A stretch of 64,000 nt of DNA, taken from Cynocephalus volans. Its lineage: Eukaryota > Chordata > Mammalia > Dermoptera > Cynocephalidae. Location of the stretch: NCBI RefSeq assembly GCF_027409185.1, contig NC_084462.1, positions 27,131,577-27,195,576 on the forward strand. Reading direction: 5' to 3'. This document shows positions 32,761 to 45,094 of this stretch, in pieces (the stretch's first letter is position 1; every line of letters begins with the position of its first letter). Both the position numbers and the translations under genes were made by a program. The notes under the pieces are model-generated. The model saw only the letters and a list, made by a program, of their open reading frames with translations. It made no database searches and was not told the DNA's origin.

Positions 32761-34308
32761 GAGCTCAGTACGGGGAGTTTCAAGATGGCGGTGGCTGCGG
32801 CGGCTGGCGCGGAGTAGCTGAGGTGGAAAAGGTGGCCACTGGGCCTCAGGCAGCCGGGAAACTTGTGGACCTTCCTCTGGCCATCTCTTAAGGGAGGACT
32901 GCTGCTGCTGGCAGATCGTGGGGGCTCAACGCCACTTTGCCCCCGGCAGGAGAGGCTGCCTCATTTACAGGCAACAGCTTTGAAGTGTGGAGCAGGAAAA
33001 GAACTGATTCTTAGCTGCAAAAGCGAGTCTTGAAACAGGGAACACGGCGCCAGGGCTGCTGTGGATGCAGCCAGGATCCCGGAGGCTGGGGCCGCACTGA
33101 AGGCGGCCAGCTGCCCTATTCAGGATTCGAGGTTTCAGGCCGGCATTAAAGAAGATTCCTGGGAGCGCCCGAGCGGCGCCGCGACTGAACAGCCCGAGGC
33201 GGCAGCGCCAAGAACACGGAAGGCAACAAACCAGAGACAGAGCGAGCGCCCGACCTGGCACAGCACTGTGAGTGATCCCTGGCACAGCTCTGTTCGGGGG
33301 GTGGATGCCCACGCGGCTCCCGCCTGCACCACCAGGCCACTCACTGCCCCGGTGCTGCCTCCATTTTCCCAGGTGCGGGCAGCTCCGCCCTGCTCAGCCA
33401 TCACTGAGCCCATTTGCTTGGCCTGGCGCGGGGCTTTCCGGACCCTGCGGGCCGGCCTCCTCTCCCACTCCCTCCGTGGTTCTCTGGTGGGGCTGGGGGT
33501 GTGGGGTGTCCCGACCAGTGTTGGGAGGGCTAGGAAGTACGGGCGGGCCGACTGTCACTCCACCACACCCTGGACTCCGGCCCCGGTAAACTTCCTGTAA
33601 CTGGGAGGCAGATACCATCTCTGCGACCACCAGTTTGGAAAAAAGGCTAACGAATTTCTGGTTGGGAATAGTGTGGTAGGAGAGTTCCCAGGTCCGCTTG
33701 AACCTGCCGGAGAGCAGGCTGCAGGCGGGCACTAGTCTCGGTTTATACCGGGGGGATACAAAGGTGAACAAGACCCGAGAAAGATCTACACAGTGCTACA
33801 AAGGCACCCAGAGAGACCGGTCGTCTGTGCCTAGCAGAAACCTGGTAGACTTCCTGGGCGAGGCGGTGCTGAGCAGGGTCTTGAAGGCCCAGCTGATAGA
33901 CGAGGGGTGCAGAAGACACACCCCAGCCCAGCACAGTGGGCACAGAGGGGGGAGACGTGCGGCCAGGGAGGCGGAGACTCGACAGAAACCACACACCCGG
34001 TGGGGTTGCCACTGCACGATCTAACAGCCTGGGCCAGAGCACACGGAACGGGGAGAAGTCCTGTACAGAAAGTGAAAGCTCAACAGAGATCACACACCCT
34101 GTGGTACGTGATCCACCAGCCCAGCAGAGTACAAGCTGACCAGAAAGGTGGATCCCCGGAGAAGCCCAAGACCCGAGGCAACCACACACACAAGACACTA
34201 GAGGCCAACTGAGCAGTCACGGCGGGAGCCATACCAAATTGGCAACCACAGCAACATCCTAGTTAGTCATTAGTCTTAAACCGGTGGACTGTGAAACCCC
34301 CTGCCACA
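32761..34308 (+). promoter_or_regulatory. 5' UTR / internal promoter of the young L1
   Basis: About 1.5 kb, GC- and CpG-rich. CAAGATGGCGG at 32,781-32,791 is the YY1-type site found near the start of active L1s. Frames on both strands inside it (for example + 33,061-33,600 and - 33,743-34,198) have no known family and are most likely by-products of high GC. No conserved ORF0 could be confirmed. Confidence 0.75.
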
Positions 34309-35289
34309 ATGAATAAACACCAAAAAAAAGACACCAGAAATACAAAAAATCAAGAAAGTACACCACCAAAAGTTAATAAATCTCATACTCTAGATCCTAT
34401 AGAACAAGAAGCCCTTGAAATAACTGACAAGGAATTTCGAGTGATAATTCTAAGGAAACTGAATGAGATACAAGAAAACTCAGCTAGACATCATGATGAA
34501 ATGAGGAAAAGTATACAGGATCTGAAAGAGGAAATATACAAGGAAATCAATGTCCTGAAAAAAAATGTAGCAGAACTTGCTGAACTGAAGAAGTTATTCA
34601 GCGAAATAAAAAACACAACGGAGAGTTTAACCAGCAGGCTTGTCGAAGTTGAAGAGAGAACCTCTGAACTTGAAGATGGGCTGTTTGAAATAACACAAGC
34701 AGACAAAAAGAAAGAAAAAAGAATCAAGGACATGGAAGAAAATCTGAGAGAGATATCAGACAACCTCAAGCGCTCAAATATCCGAGTCATGGGTATTCCA
34801 GAAGGGGAGGAAAATGGAGATTCCATTGAAAACATATTCAACAAAATAGTGGCAGAAAACTTCCCAGGTATAGGAAAAATCACAGATCTTCAGATCCAGG
34901 AAGCTCAACGATCTCCAAACGTATTCAACCCAAAAAGGCCTTCTCCAAGACATGTCATAGTCAAATTGGCAAAACTCAGAGACAAAGAGAGAATCTTAAA
35001 AGCTGCAAGAGAGAAGCGTCAAATCACCTATAAGGGAGCCCCAATCAGGTTAACATCAGACTTTTCATCACAAACCCTAAAAGCTAGAAAGGAATGGGAT
35101 GATATTTTCAAAATACTAAAAGACAAAGATTGCCAGCCAAGAATACTCTACCCTGTAAGGCTATCCTTCCGAAATGAGGGGCAAATAGTATATTTCTCAG
35201 ACAAACAAAAACTGCGGGAGTTCACTACCACAAGACCACCCTTACAAGAAATCCTCAAGGGAGTACTGGGTTTGGTTCCTGAAAAATAA
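34309..35289 (+). CDS. L1 ORF1p, intact
   Basis: RNA-binding chaperone that trimerises and coats L1 RNA in the cytoplasmic particle. 326 residues from the ATG at 34,309; the frame extends upstream to a GTG at 34,291 but the ATG (MNKHQKKD) is the likely start. Residues about 40-135 are a heptad-rich coiled coil ('LKKNVAELAELKKLFSEIKN'). The RRM-like domain starts near 'SNIRVMGIPEGEENGDSIEN', and the C-terminal domain includes 'VKLAKLRDKERILKAAREKR' and 'YFSDKQKLREFTTTRP'. Length is close to human ORF1p (338). No stop or frameshift. Confidence 0.92.
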   Translation: MNKHQKKDTRNTKNQESTPPKVNKSHTLDPIEQEALEITDKEFRVIILRKLNEIQENSARHHDEMRKSIQDLKEEIYKEINVLKKNVAELAELKKLFSEIKNTTESLTSRLVEVEERTSELEDGLFEITQADKKKEKRIKDMEENLREISDNLKRSNIRVMGIPEGEENGDSIENIFNKIVAENFPGIGKITDLQIQEAQRSPNVFNPKRPSPRHVIVKLAKLRDKERILKAAREKRQITYKGAPIRLTSDFSSQTLKARKEWDDIFKILKDKDCQPRILYPVRLSFRNEGQIVYFSDKQKLREFTTTRPPLQEILKGVLGLVPEK

Positions 35290-35476
35290 CTACCACTGCC
35301 ATAAAAACCTAAGAAAAATCTAAACCCGCTAGTACAATAAAAATGGCATTCATGAAGAGAAAACAAGCTAACAAAAACACTATCTACAACCTAAGGAACC
35401 AACAAACAAAGAAACCAAACAGTAAATCAGAAAGCAAGGAACAAAAGACACCTAAGACAACCAAACAACCAATAAA

Positions 35477-38400
35477 ATGCTAGGAATAAATCAACACCTT
35501 TCAATAACAACTGTTAATGTTAAAGGCTTAAATTCCCCAATTAAAAGACACAGACTGGCCGACTGGATCAAAAAGCAGGACCCAACTATATGCTGCCTAG
35601 AAGAGACCCACCTCACCCATAAAGATTCACACAGACTAAGAGTGAAAGGATGGAAAAAGATTTACCATGCAAACAGAAAAGAAAAACGAGCTGGAGTGGC
35701 TATTCTTATATCTGACAAAATAGACTTTAAACTAAAAACCATAAAAAGAGACAATGAGGGACACTACTTAATGATAAAAGGACTGATCCATCAAGAAGAC
35801 ATAACAATCATAAATATGGACGCACCCAATGTTGGAGCAGCCAGATTTATAAAACAAACTCTATTAGACCTAAAGAAGGAAATAGACACTAATACCATAA
35901 TAGCAGGGGACCTGAACACTCCACTGTCAATATTAGACAGATCATCTAGGCAAAGAATCAGTAGAGAAACACAAGATCTAAACAAGACTCTAGACCAATT
36001 GGAATTGGCAGATATCTACAGAACATTCCACCCAACAACCTCAGAATATTCATTCTTCTCATCAGCACATGGATCATTCTCCAGGATAGATCACATATTA
36101 GGTCACAAATCAAGTCTCAATAAATTCAAAAAAATTGGAATTATCCCATGTATCTTCTCAGACCACAATGGATTAAAACTAGAAATTAATAACAAACAAA
36201 ACTCTGGAAACTATACAAACACATGGAAATTAAACAGCATTCTACTTAATGACATATGGGTCCAAGAAGAAATCAAGCAGGAAATCAAAAAGTTTATTGA
36301 AACTAATGAAAACAATGATACATCATACCAAAACCTGTGGGATACTGCAAAAGCAGTATTGAGGGGAAAATTTATTGCATTAAATGCTCACTTCAGAAGA
36401 ATGGAAAGATGGCAAGTGAACAACCTAACACTGCACCTTAAAGAACTAGAAAAACAAGAACAATCCAATCCTAAAGTTGGCAGATGGAAAGAAATCATTA
36501 AGATCAGAGCAGAACTGAATGAAATTGAAAACCAAAAAACAATTCAAAAGATCAACGAATCAAAAAGTTGGTTTTTTGAAAAGATAAATAAAATTGACAA
36601 ACCATTAGCATGGCTAACAAAAAAAAGAAGAGAGAAGACTCAAATAACAAAAATTAGAAATGAAAAAGGCGATATTACAACTGATTCATCTGAAATACAA
36701 GGAATCATTCAAGACTACTATAAACAACTATACGCCAACAAATTTGAAAATCTGGAGGAAATGGATAAATTTCTGGACACACACAAGCTCCCAAAACTGA
36801 ACCGTGAAGACGTGGAAATTTGAACAGACCAATAACAATAAAGGAGATTGAAGCTGTTATCAGAAGGCTCCCAACAAAGAAAAGCCCAGGACCAGATGGA
36901 TTCACAGCAGAATTTTACCAAACATTCAAAGAGGAATTGACACCGATTCTTTACAAACTATTCCAAAAGATTGAAACGGACGCAAATCTCCCAAACTCAT
37001 TCTATGAAGCAAACATCATCCTGATACCAAAACCAGGTAAAGATATAACCAAAAAAGAAAACTACAGGCCGATATCCTTGATGAATATAGATGCAAAAAT
37101 CCTCACTAAAATACTAGCAAACAGAATACAGCAACACATACGAAAAATTATTCATCACGATCAAGTGGGATTCATCCCAGGGATGCAAGGTTGGTTCAAC
37201 ATACGCAAATCAATAAATGTGATACACCATATTAATAAACTCAAACACAAGGACCATATGATCATCTCTATAGATGCTGAAAAAGCATTTGATAAAGTTC
37301 AGCACTCATTCATGACAAAGACCCTCTATAAGTTAGGTATAGAGGGAAAGTATCTCAACATAATTAAAGCCATATATGCCAAACCCACTGCCAATATCAT
37401 CCTGAATGGGGAAAAGCTGAAAGCTTTTCCTTTAAGAACAGGCACTAGACAAGGATGCCCACTCTCACCACTCCTATTCAACATAGTGTTGGAAGTACTA
37501 GCCAGAGCAATCAGAGAAGAGAAGGAAATAAAGGGCATCCAGATTGGAAAAGATGAAGTCAAACTGTCCCTGTTTGCAGATGACATGATCTTATATATCG
37601 AACAGCCTAAAACCTCTACAAAAAAACTGTTGGAATTGATAAATGATTTCAGCACAGTAGCAGGATACAAAATCAACACACAAAAATCAGTAGCATTTCT
37701 TTTCTCCAATAGTGAACATGCAGAAGGAGAAATCAAGAAAGCCTGCCCATTTACAATAGCCACCAAAAAAATAAAATACTTAGGAATTGAGTTAACCAAG
37801 GAGGTGAAAAATCTCTATAATGAGAACTACAAACCACTGCTGAGAGAAATTAGAGAGGATACAAGAAGATGGAAAGATATTCCATTCTCTTGGATTGGAA
37901 GAATCAACATAGTCAAAATGTCCATACTACCCAAAGTGATATACAAATTCAATGCAATCCCCATCAAAATTCCAAAGACATTTTTCTCAGAAATGGAAAA
38001 AACTATCCAGACATTTATATGGAACAATAAAAGACCACGCATAGCCAAAGCAATGCTGAGCAAAAAAAATAAAGCTGGAGGCATAACACTACCTGACTTT
38101 AAGCTATACTACAAAGCTATAATAACCAAAACAGTATGGTACTGGCATAAAAACAGACACACTGACCAATGGAATAGAATAGAGAATCCAGAAATCAACC
38201 CACACACTTACTGCCATCTGATCTTTGACAAAGGCACCAAGCCTATTCACTGGGGAAGGGACAGCCTCTTCAGCAAGTGGTGCTGGGATAACTGGATATC
38301 GATATGCAGGAGAATGAAACTAGATCCATACCTCTCACCATATACTAAAATCAACTCAAAATGGATTAAGGATTTAAATATACACCCTGAGACAATAAAA

Positions 38401-39300
38401 CTTCTTAAAGAAAACATAGGAGAAACACTTCAGGAAATAGGACTGGGCACAGACTTCATGAATACGACTCCAAAAGCACGGGCAACCAAAGGAAAAATAA
38501 ACAAATGGGATTATATGAAACTAAAAAGCTTCTGCACAGCAAAAGAAACAATTAAAAGAGTTAAAAGACAACCAACAGAGTGGGAGAAAATATTTGCAAA
38601 ATATACATCTGACAAAGGATTAATATCCAGAATATATAAGGAACTCAAACAACTTTACAAGAAGAAAACAAGCAACCCAATTAAAAAATGGGCAAAAGAG
38701 CTAAGTAGGCATTTCTCTAAGGAAGATATCCAAATGGCCAACAGACATATGAAAAAATGCTCAACATCACTCAGCATCCGGGAAATGCAAATCAAAACCA
38801 CATTGAGATACCATCTAACCCCAGTGAGGATGGCTAAAATCCAAAAGACTCTGAACGATAAATGCTGGCAAGGCTGCGGAGAAAAAGGAACTCTCATACA
38901 TTGTTGGTGGGACTGCAAAATGGTGCAGCCTCTATGGAAAAGGGTATGGAGGTTCCTTAAACAATTGCAAATAGATCTACCATACGACCCAGCCATCCCA
39001 CTGTTGGGAATATACCCAGAGGAATGGAAATCATCAAGTCGAAGGTATACCTGTTCAATGTTCATCGCAGCACTCTTTACAATAGCCAAGAGTTGGAACC
39101 AGCCCAAATGCCCATCATCAGATGAGTGGATACGGAAAATGTGGTACATCTACACAATGGAATACTACTCAGCTATAAAAACGAATGAAATACTGCCATT
39201 TGCAACAACATGGATGGACCTTGAGAGAATTATATTAAGTGAAACAAGTCAGGCACAGAAAGAGAAATACCACATGTTCTCACTTATTGGAGGGAGCTAA
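35477..39300 (+). pseudogene. L1 ORF2p, endonuclease-reverse transcriptase, one frameshift
   Basis: Endonuclease and reverse transcriptase for target-primed insertion. The first frame runs from ATG 35,477 to TGA 36,821-36,823 and holds the APE-like endonuclease ('[10 protein letters not shown]', '[12 protein letters not shown]', 'SRIDHILGH'). The second frame, open to TAA at 39,298-39,300, holds the RT fingers and palm ('[20 protein letters not shown]', '[13 protein letters not shown]') and the Cys-rich C terminus ('[18 protein letters not shown]'). The break lies at about 36,815-36,820, where 'gtggaaatttgaac' lacks one A compared with the expected register; the older L1 at 30,800 reads through here. 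ORF1 and ORF2 are separated by 187 bases, more than the roughly 60 in human L1. Confidence 0.9.
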
Positions 39301-39538
39301 AAATTAATATATAAATTCACACACACACATACACACACACACACACACAAACCGGGGGGGGGGGGGAAGAAGATATAACAACCACAATTATTTGAAGTTG
39401 ATACAACAAGCAAACAGAAAGGACATTGTTGGGGGGGAGGGGGGAGGGAGAAGGGAGGGAGGTTTTGGTGATGGGGAGCAATAATCAGCTACAATGTATA
39501 TCGACAAAATAAAATTTAAAAAAAAAAAAAAAAAAAAA
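39301..39538 (+). other. L1 3' UTR and first A tail
   Basis: Contains an (AC)n run at about 39,318-39,348, a G-run at about 39,352-39,366 and a polypurine G-rich tract around 39,430-39,465 that could form a G-quadruplex. AATAAA-like 'aaaataaaattt' precedes the A tail at about 39,518-39,538. Confidence 0.8.
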
Positions 39539-39591
39539 GAATTGCCAGCTCACGATGATAATAAAAAACCAGACTGACTAAAAAAAAAAAA
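39539..39591 (+). other. 3' transduced segment and second A tail
   Basis: A non-L1 stretch of about 42 bases ('gaattgccagctcacgatga' to 'accagactgacta') follows the first A tail, has its own AATAAA at about 39,560-39,565, and is followed by a second A tail directly abutting the target duplication. This is the signature of readthrough past the L1 polyA signal at the source locus. Confidence 0.75.
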
Positions 39592-40350
39592 AAAAACACT
39601 CCACATCACTCAGCATTCGGGAAATGAAAATCAAAACCACTTTGAGACACCATCTCACTCCAGTTAGGATCACTAATATCCAAAAGACTGAGAATGACAA
39701 ATGCTGATGAGGATGCAGAGAAAAAGGAACCCTCCTACACTGTCTGTGGGATGGCAAAATGGTGCAGCCTTTATGGAAATTGGTATGGAGTGTCCTCAAA
39801 CAATTACAGATAGATCTACCATATGACCCAGCTATTCCACTGCTGGGTATATACCCAGAGGAATGGAAGTCATCATGTCAAAGGGATACTTGTACTCCCA
39901 TGTTTATTGTAGCACTATTTACAACAGCCAAGAGTTGGAACCAGCCTAAATGTCCATCATTGGATGAGTGAATAAGGAAAACGTGGTATATCTACACAAT
40001 GCTGTATTACTGTGCTATTTTAAAAAGTGAAATACTACCATTTGCAACAACATGGATGGACTTAGAGAAAATTATATTAAGTGAAATTAGCCAGGCTCAG
40101 AAAGAGAAATACTGCATGCTCTCACTTATTTGTGGGAGCTAATAAAAATAAATAAGTAAATACACAAATAGAGGGGGTGGGGAAGAAGACACAGTAATCA
40201 CAACAATTCTTTGAACTTGTTAAGACAAGTGAACAGACATGATGTTGATGGGGGTAAAGGAAGGAGAGGGAGGGAGGAAAAGGAGGAATTGGGGACTTGA
40301 AAAGGGATATTAAAATTAACTGCATTGTATATTGATGTTGCACTTCTCAT
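39592..40350 (+). mobile_element. Older L1, + strand, right part (ORF2 end and 3' UTR)
   Basis: Resumes exactly at the duplicated 'acactccaca' and continues with 'tcactcagcattcgggaaat' and the frame at 39,759-39,971 ('[20 protein letters not shown]', '[13 protein letters not shown]'). It ends near 'gcattgtatattgatgttgc'. Confidence 0.85.
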
Positions 40351-41130
40351 TGTGTAATGGAGATGCAAAAAAGATTACTCAAAGCAACATGAATGCAATG
40401 AGAAGCCCAAACGGACTGCACCTCAGCAGCTCCTCTATTAGAAGGAGAAACTGGATACAGCCCTAATTCAAAGTTAGCTTCTGTTTTTATTGTAAAGATA
40501 AGGTTTCACAAGAAAAATCAGTTGATTCAATCATTTCTAAAGGAACAAAGACATGGGCAAAGTGACAAAAGTTATCTATGGCTAAGTACAGCTTAAACAA
40601 TAGAAACTAGAAACATCATTTAAATTAACATGACATTCCAAAGTACAATTTGTGAAAAGCTAAGTTGATCAAACTGCGATCATTATCTAATCCAAAATAG
40701 AACCTCTCCTTAAATGATTTAAGCAAAAGTTACATTCTAATGATTAAATTTAAGTATAATTGCCTCTAACGTTTCTACCAAGAAACAGCTTGCCCTTAGC
40801 AAACATTTTTTCCACATTTTTCCATACAGCAATTCTTTCAACATCTTTTAACAACAATCAGTATGTTAAATAATCAAAGCACACAATCCCATCCCTAAAC
40901 AGTGATTAGAATTAATTAGATGGGCTGTTGCCCACTAGCTGTGGGCTTTTGCCCCCTAGCCAAGGACTTTTGTGCCATGCATGCATTACCTAAAAACCCT
41001 ATACAAAAAATCACCTGGGAATCAACATACACTTGATTAGAAGGGCTTTTTGCCCTGCTAGCTAAGGACTTTTGTCCCATAAGTTTTTTAGCTAAAGAGC
41101 CCTGTCTAAAAATCAAATGAGAATCAGGAT
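40351..41130 (+). repeat. Repeat family A copy 3, with a hairpin cluster
   Basis: Begins 'tgtgtaatggagatgcaaa' with 'gattactcaaagc', as in the copies at 7,380 and 24,932. At 40,921-41,077 four short perfect hairpins occur: TGGGCTGTTGCCCA, GGGCTTTTGCCC, AGGGCTTTTTGCCCT and GGACTTTTGTCC. Confidence 0.55.
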
Positions 41131-41567
41131 TTCTAACCTTCTATGTATTGATAAATTTTAAAAAATTTTAAAATACAGAATATTCCATCATCACAGAAAT
41201 CTGTTGACTGCTACCTCTTCATGTCAAATCCCCCCTTCCCCACATCCTTAACTCCTGGCAACCACCATTCCACTCTCTGTTTCTATTTTTTATATTCTAC
41301 ATATAAATGAGATCATGCAGTATTTGTCTTTCTGTGCTTGGCTTATTTCACTTAGCATAATGTCCTCCAGGCTCATCTGTGTTGTCCCAAATGGTGGGAT
41401 TTCCTTCTTGTCTAGGGCTGAATAATGTCCTGTTGTATATATTCTACTTTTTCTTTATTCATTCCTTCATCAATGGTTGTTTCCATATCTTGGCTATTGT
41501 GAATAATGCTGCTATAAACATGGGAGTGCAGAAGTCTCTTTGAGATACTGATTTCATTTCCTTTGTG

Positions 41568-41611
<44 letters not shown>

Positions 41612-41917
41612 TATATAGATATAGATAGATATATAGATATCTGGAAGTGGGATTGCTGGATCACATGGTAGTTCTATTTTTAATTTTTTTAGGAGCCTCC
41701 GTACTGTTTTCCATAATGGCTGTACCAATTTACATTCTCACCAACAGTGTACCAGGGTTCCCTTTTCTCTACATCTCACCAACACTTATCTCTTGTCTTT
41801 TTCATAATAGCCATTCTAACAGTTTATGTGATACCTCATTGTGGTTTTTGTATTTCTCTGATGATTAGTGGTGTTGAGCATTTTTTCACATACAATATCT
41901 GTTTTCCATTTGTATGT

Positions 41918-42315
41918 TGATGGAGTTTGGATGTGTTGTCCCCTCCAAAACTCATGTGGAAATTTGATCCCCAATGTGGCAGTGTTGGAAACTGATTGAG
42001 TCATGGGGGTGGACCCCTCATGAATGGATTTATGCTCTCCCTGGGGGGGGGGCATTGAGTGAGTTCTCGCTCTATTAGTTCCCATGAGAGCTGATTGTTT
42101 AAAAGACCCTGGCACCTTCCTTCCTTCTCTCTCTCTCTCTCTCTCTCTTCCTCTTGCCATGTGATCTGCCTGCCACTTTCTGCCATTAGCAGAAGCAGCC
42201 TGAGGCCCACACCAGACGCAGCTGTCCCAGAATTGTAAGTCAAATAAACCTCTGTTCTTTATAAATTACCCAGTCTCAAGTATTTCTGTTATAGCAACAC
42301 AAACAGACTAAGACA
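41918..42315 (+). mobile_element. MST/THE1-type MaLR solo LTR
   Basis: Starts TGATGGAGTTTGGATGTG, passes 'gattgagtcatgggggtgga', a (TC)n tract at about 42,126-42,148, 'gccatgtgatctgcctgcc' and 'ttataaattacccagtctca', and ends 'agactaagaca'. TSD TATGT at 41,913-41,917 and 42,316-42,320. No internal MaLR sequence. Confidence 0.9.
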
Positions 42316-44788
42316 TATGTCTTCTTTTGAAAAATATCTATTAAATTTCCTTGCTCATTTTTTAATAAGGTCATTTGTTTTCTTGTATTTAGCTGAGTTC
42401 CTTATATATTTTGGATATTAACCCTTAGCAGATATATCGTTTGCTAACATTTTCTTGCATTTCATAGATTGTCTCTTCAATTTCACACATGGTCTCTTCA
42501 CTCTGTTGATTGTTTTTGCTGTGCAGAAACTTTTTATATTGATGCAATCCATTTGTCTATTTTTGCTTTTGTTGCCAGTGCTTGTGGGGTGGGAGGGGGT
42601 CATATCCAAAATATCACTGCCCAGAACAATGTCAAGAAGCCTTTCCTCTTTTCTGTCAGATTAGCTCAAACAAACAAAAAGCAAACATGTTGTCTATCTT
42701 TTCTTCTAGTAGACTTATGGCTTGGGGTCATACATTTAAGTCTAATCCATTTTAAGGTGATTTTTGTATATGATGTGAGATAAGGGTCCAATTTCATTCT
42801 TCTGGATGTGGATATCCAGTTATCCAATTGCTTATTAAAGAGACTATCCTGTTATCCATTGTGTGTTCTTGGCACCTTTATTGAAGATCAATTGACTATA
42901 GATGCATGGATTTATCTCTGGACTCTCTACTCTGTTCCATTGGTCTACATATTTGTTTTTATGCAAGCACCATACTATTTTTTACTACTATCACTTTGTA
43001 ATATATTTTGAAATGTGGTGCCTTCAGCCTTATTCTTCTTGCTCAAGATTTTTTTGGCTATTGAGGATCTTTTGCAGTTCCTTATGAACTTTAAGATCGT
43101 TCTGTTTCTGTGAAAAATGCCACTGGAATTTTGATAGGGATTGCACTAGATCTGCAGATCACTTCGGGTAGTACCTACCCAATGTCAACAATATTAGTTC
43201 TCCCAATACACAAACATGGGATATCTTTCCGTTTATTTGCTTCTTTCAGTTTCTTTCATCAATGTTTTATAGTTCTCAGCATACAGATCTTTCATCTCCT
43301 TGGTTAAACATATTCCTAAGTATTTTCTATGCTGTTGTAAATGACATTGTTTTCTTAATTTCTTTTTCATATAGTTGATTGTTAGTGTATAGAACTGCAA
43401 CTGATTTTTAGATGTTGATTTTGTATCTTGCAAATTTACTAAATCCATTTATTAGTTATAACATTTATTTGTTGGCATCTTTATTGTTTTTTATATATAA
43501 GATTGTGTCATCTGTGAACAGAGATTTTAACTTCTTCCTTTCTTATTTGGATGCTTTTTGTTTATTTTTCTTGCCAAATTACTCTGACCAGGACTTCTAG
43601 TACTATGTTGAACAGAAGTGACAAGAGTGGGAATCCTCATCTTATTCCTGACCTCAGAGGAAAAACTTGCAGCTTTTCACCATAGAGTATAATGTTACCT
43701 GTGAGCTTGTCGTATATGGCTTTTATTATGTTAAGGTACATTCCTTCTATATCTAATTTGTTGAGTGTTTTTTTTTTTATCATGAAAGTATGTTGAGTTT
43801 TATCAAATGCTTTTTCTGTATCAATTTAAATGTTCACATGTTTTTTTCCTTTGTTCTGCTATAGTAGTGTATTGCATTTATTGATCTGCATATGTTGAAC
43901 CATCCTTGCATCCCAGGGATAAATCCCACTTGATCATGGTGTATGATCCTTTTAATATGCTGTGTACTTCAGTTTGCTAATATTTTGTTCAGGATATTTG
44001 CATCAATGTTTGTAATGGATATCAGTCTATATTTTTCTTTTCTTGCAGTGCCCATTTCTGGCTTTGATATAAAGGCAATGCTGTCCTCAGAAAATGAGTT
44101 TGAAAATGTTCCCTCCACTCCAGTTTTCTAAAAGAGTTTAAAAAGGATTGGCATTAACTTTTCCTTAAAAGTTTGGTATAATTCAGCAGTGAAGTTATCA
44201 AGTCCTGGGCTTTTCTTTCTCAGGAGGTTTTTGATTACCAATTCAGTTTCCTTACTTATTATTGGTCTGTTCAGATTTTCTATCTCTTTCTGCTTCAGTC
44301 TCAGTAGGCTGTTTGTTGCTCGGGATTTATACCCATTTAAGTTTTGGTCTGTTGAGTTTCCATTTTGTTTTTCTCAAGATATTTTAAAATTTCCTCTTTG
44401 ATTTATTCTTTGACTCATTGGTTGTTTGGGGGCGTGTTGTTTACTTTTCACATATTTGTAAATTTTCCATCTTTCCTTTCATTATTGATTTCTAATTTCA
44501 TGCTTTATGGAAAAGATACTTAATATGACTTAAATCTTCCTAAATTTGTTAAGGCTTATTTTGAAGCTTAACACATGAGCTATCCTGGATAATGTTTGAA
44601 AATAATGTGTATATTGCTGCTGTTGGATGGAATGTTCCCTATATGTCTGTTAGGTCCATTTGGTCTATAGTGTTAAGTCCACTGTTTCTTTGTTGACTTT
44701 CTGTCTGGGTGACCTATCCATTGTTGAAAGTGGGTTATTGAAGTCCTTTAATATTATTGTGTTGCTATCTATTTCTCTTTTCGGTTCT

Positions 44789-45094
44789 TTTTTTAAAATT
44801 TTTTTATTTTTGTCTTTTTCGTGACCAGCACTCAGCCAGTGAGTGCACCGGCCATACCTATACAGGATCTGAACCCGCAGCGGGAGCGTCGCTGCGCTCC
44901 CAGTGCCGCACTCTCCCAAGTGCGCCACGGGCTCGGCCCAAATTTTTTTTTTTTTTTTTTTTTTTGTCGTTTTTTCCTGACCGGCACTCAGCCAGTGAGT
45001 GCACCGGCCATTCCTTTATAGGATCCAAACCCGCGGCGGGAGCGTTGTAGCGCTCCCAGTGCCGCACTCTCCCAGTGCGCCACGGGCTCGGCCC
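44789..45094 (-). mobile_element. Pair of type-2 SINEs, minus strand, sharing one target duplication
   Basis: Two antisense head-to-tail copies: about 44,815-44,940 and about 44,965-45,094, each ending 'gccacgggctcggcc'. A 15-bp target duplication 'tctcttttcggttct' at 44,774-44,788 and 45,095-45,109 encloses both. Between them is a T-run of more than 20 bases. Confidence 0.85.

Larger units (their letters stand above)
32761..39591 (+). mobile_element. Young full-length L1 with 3' transduction
   Basis: Complete layout: GC-rich 5' UTR, ORF1, ORF2, G-rich 3' UTR, A tail, a short extra segment and a second A tail. The target duplication 'aaaaacactccaca' is at 32,747-32,760 and 39,592-39,605. It interrupts the older L1 in the middle of its ORF2 C terminus, which reads through on both sides. 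Only one frame-breaking lesion was seen, so the insertion is recent relative to everything around it. Confidence 0.95.

Noticed and set aside
33061-34212. Several frames of 100-180 residues on both strands
   Set aside because: They lie in the GC-rich L1 5' UTR, where stop codons are rare by composition; no known ORF0-like protein could be confirmed.
41570-41608. Possible CRISPR-like or regulatory repeat
   Set aside because: Plain (CA)n microsatellite; the genome is mammalian.
44665-44928. 87-residue minus-strand frame
   Set aside because: Chimera of a SINE and an old L1 endonuclease fragment; not a gene.
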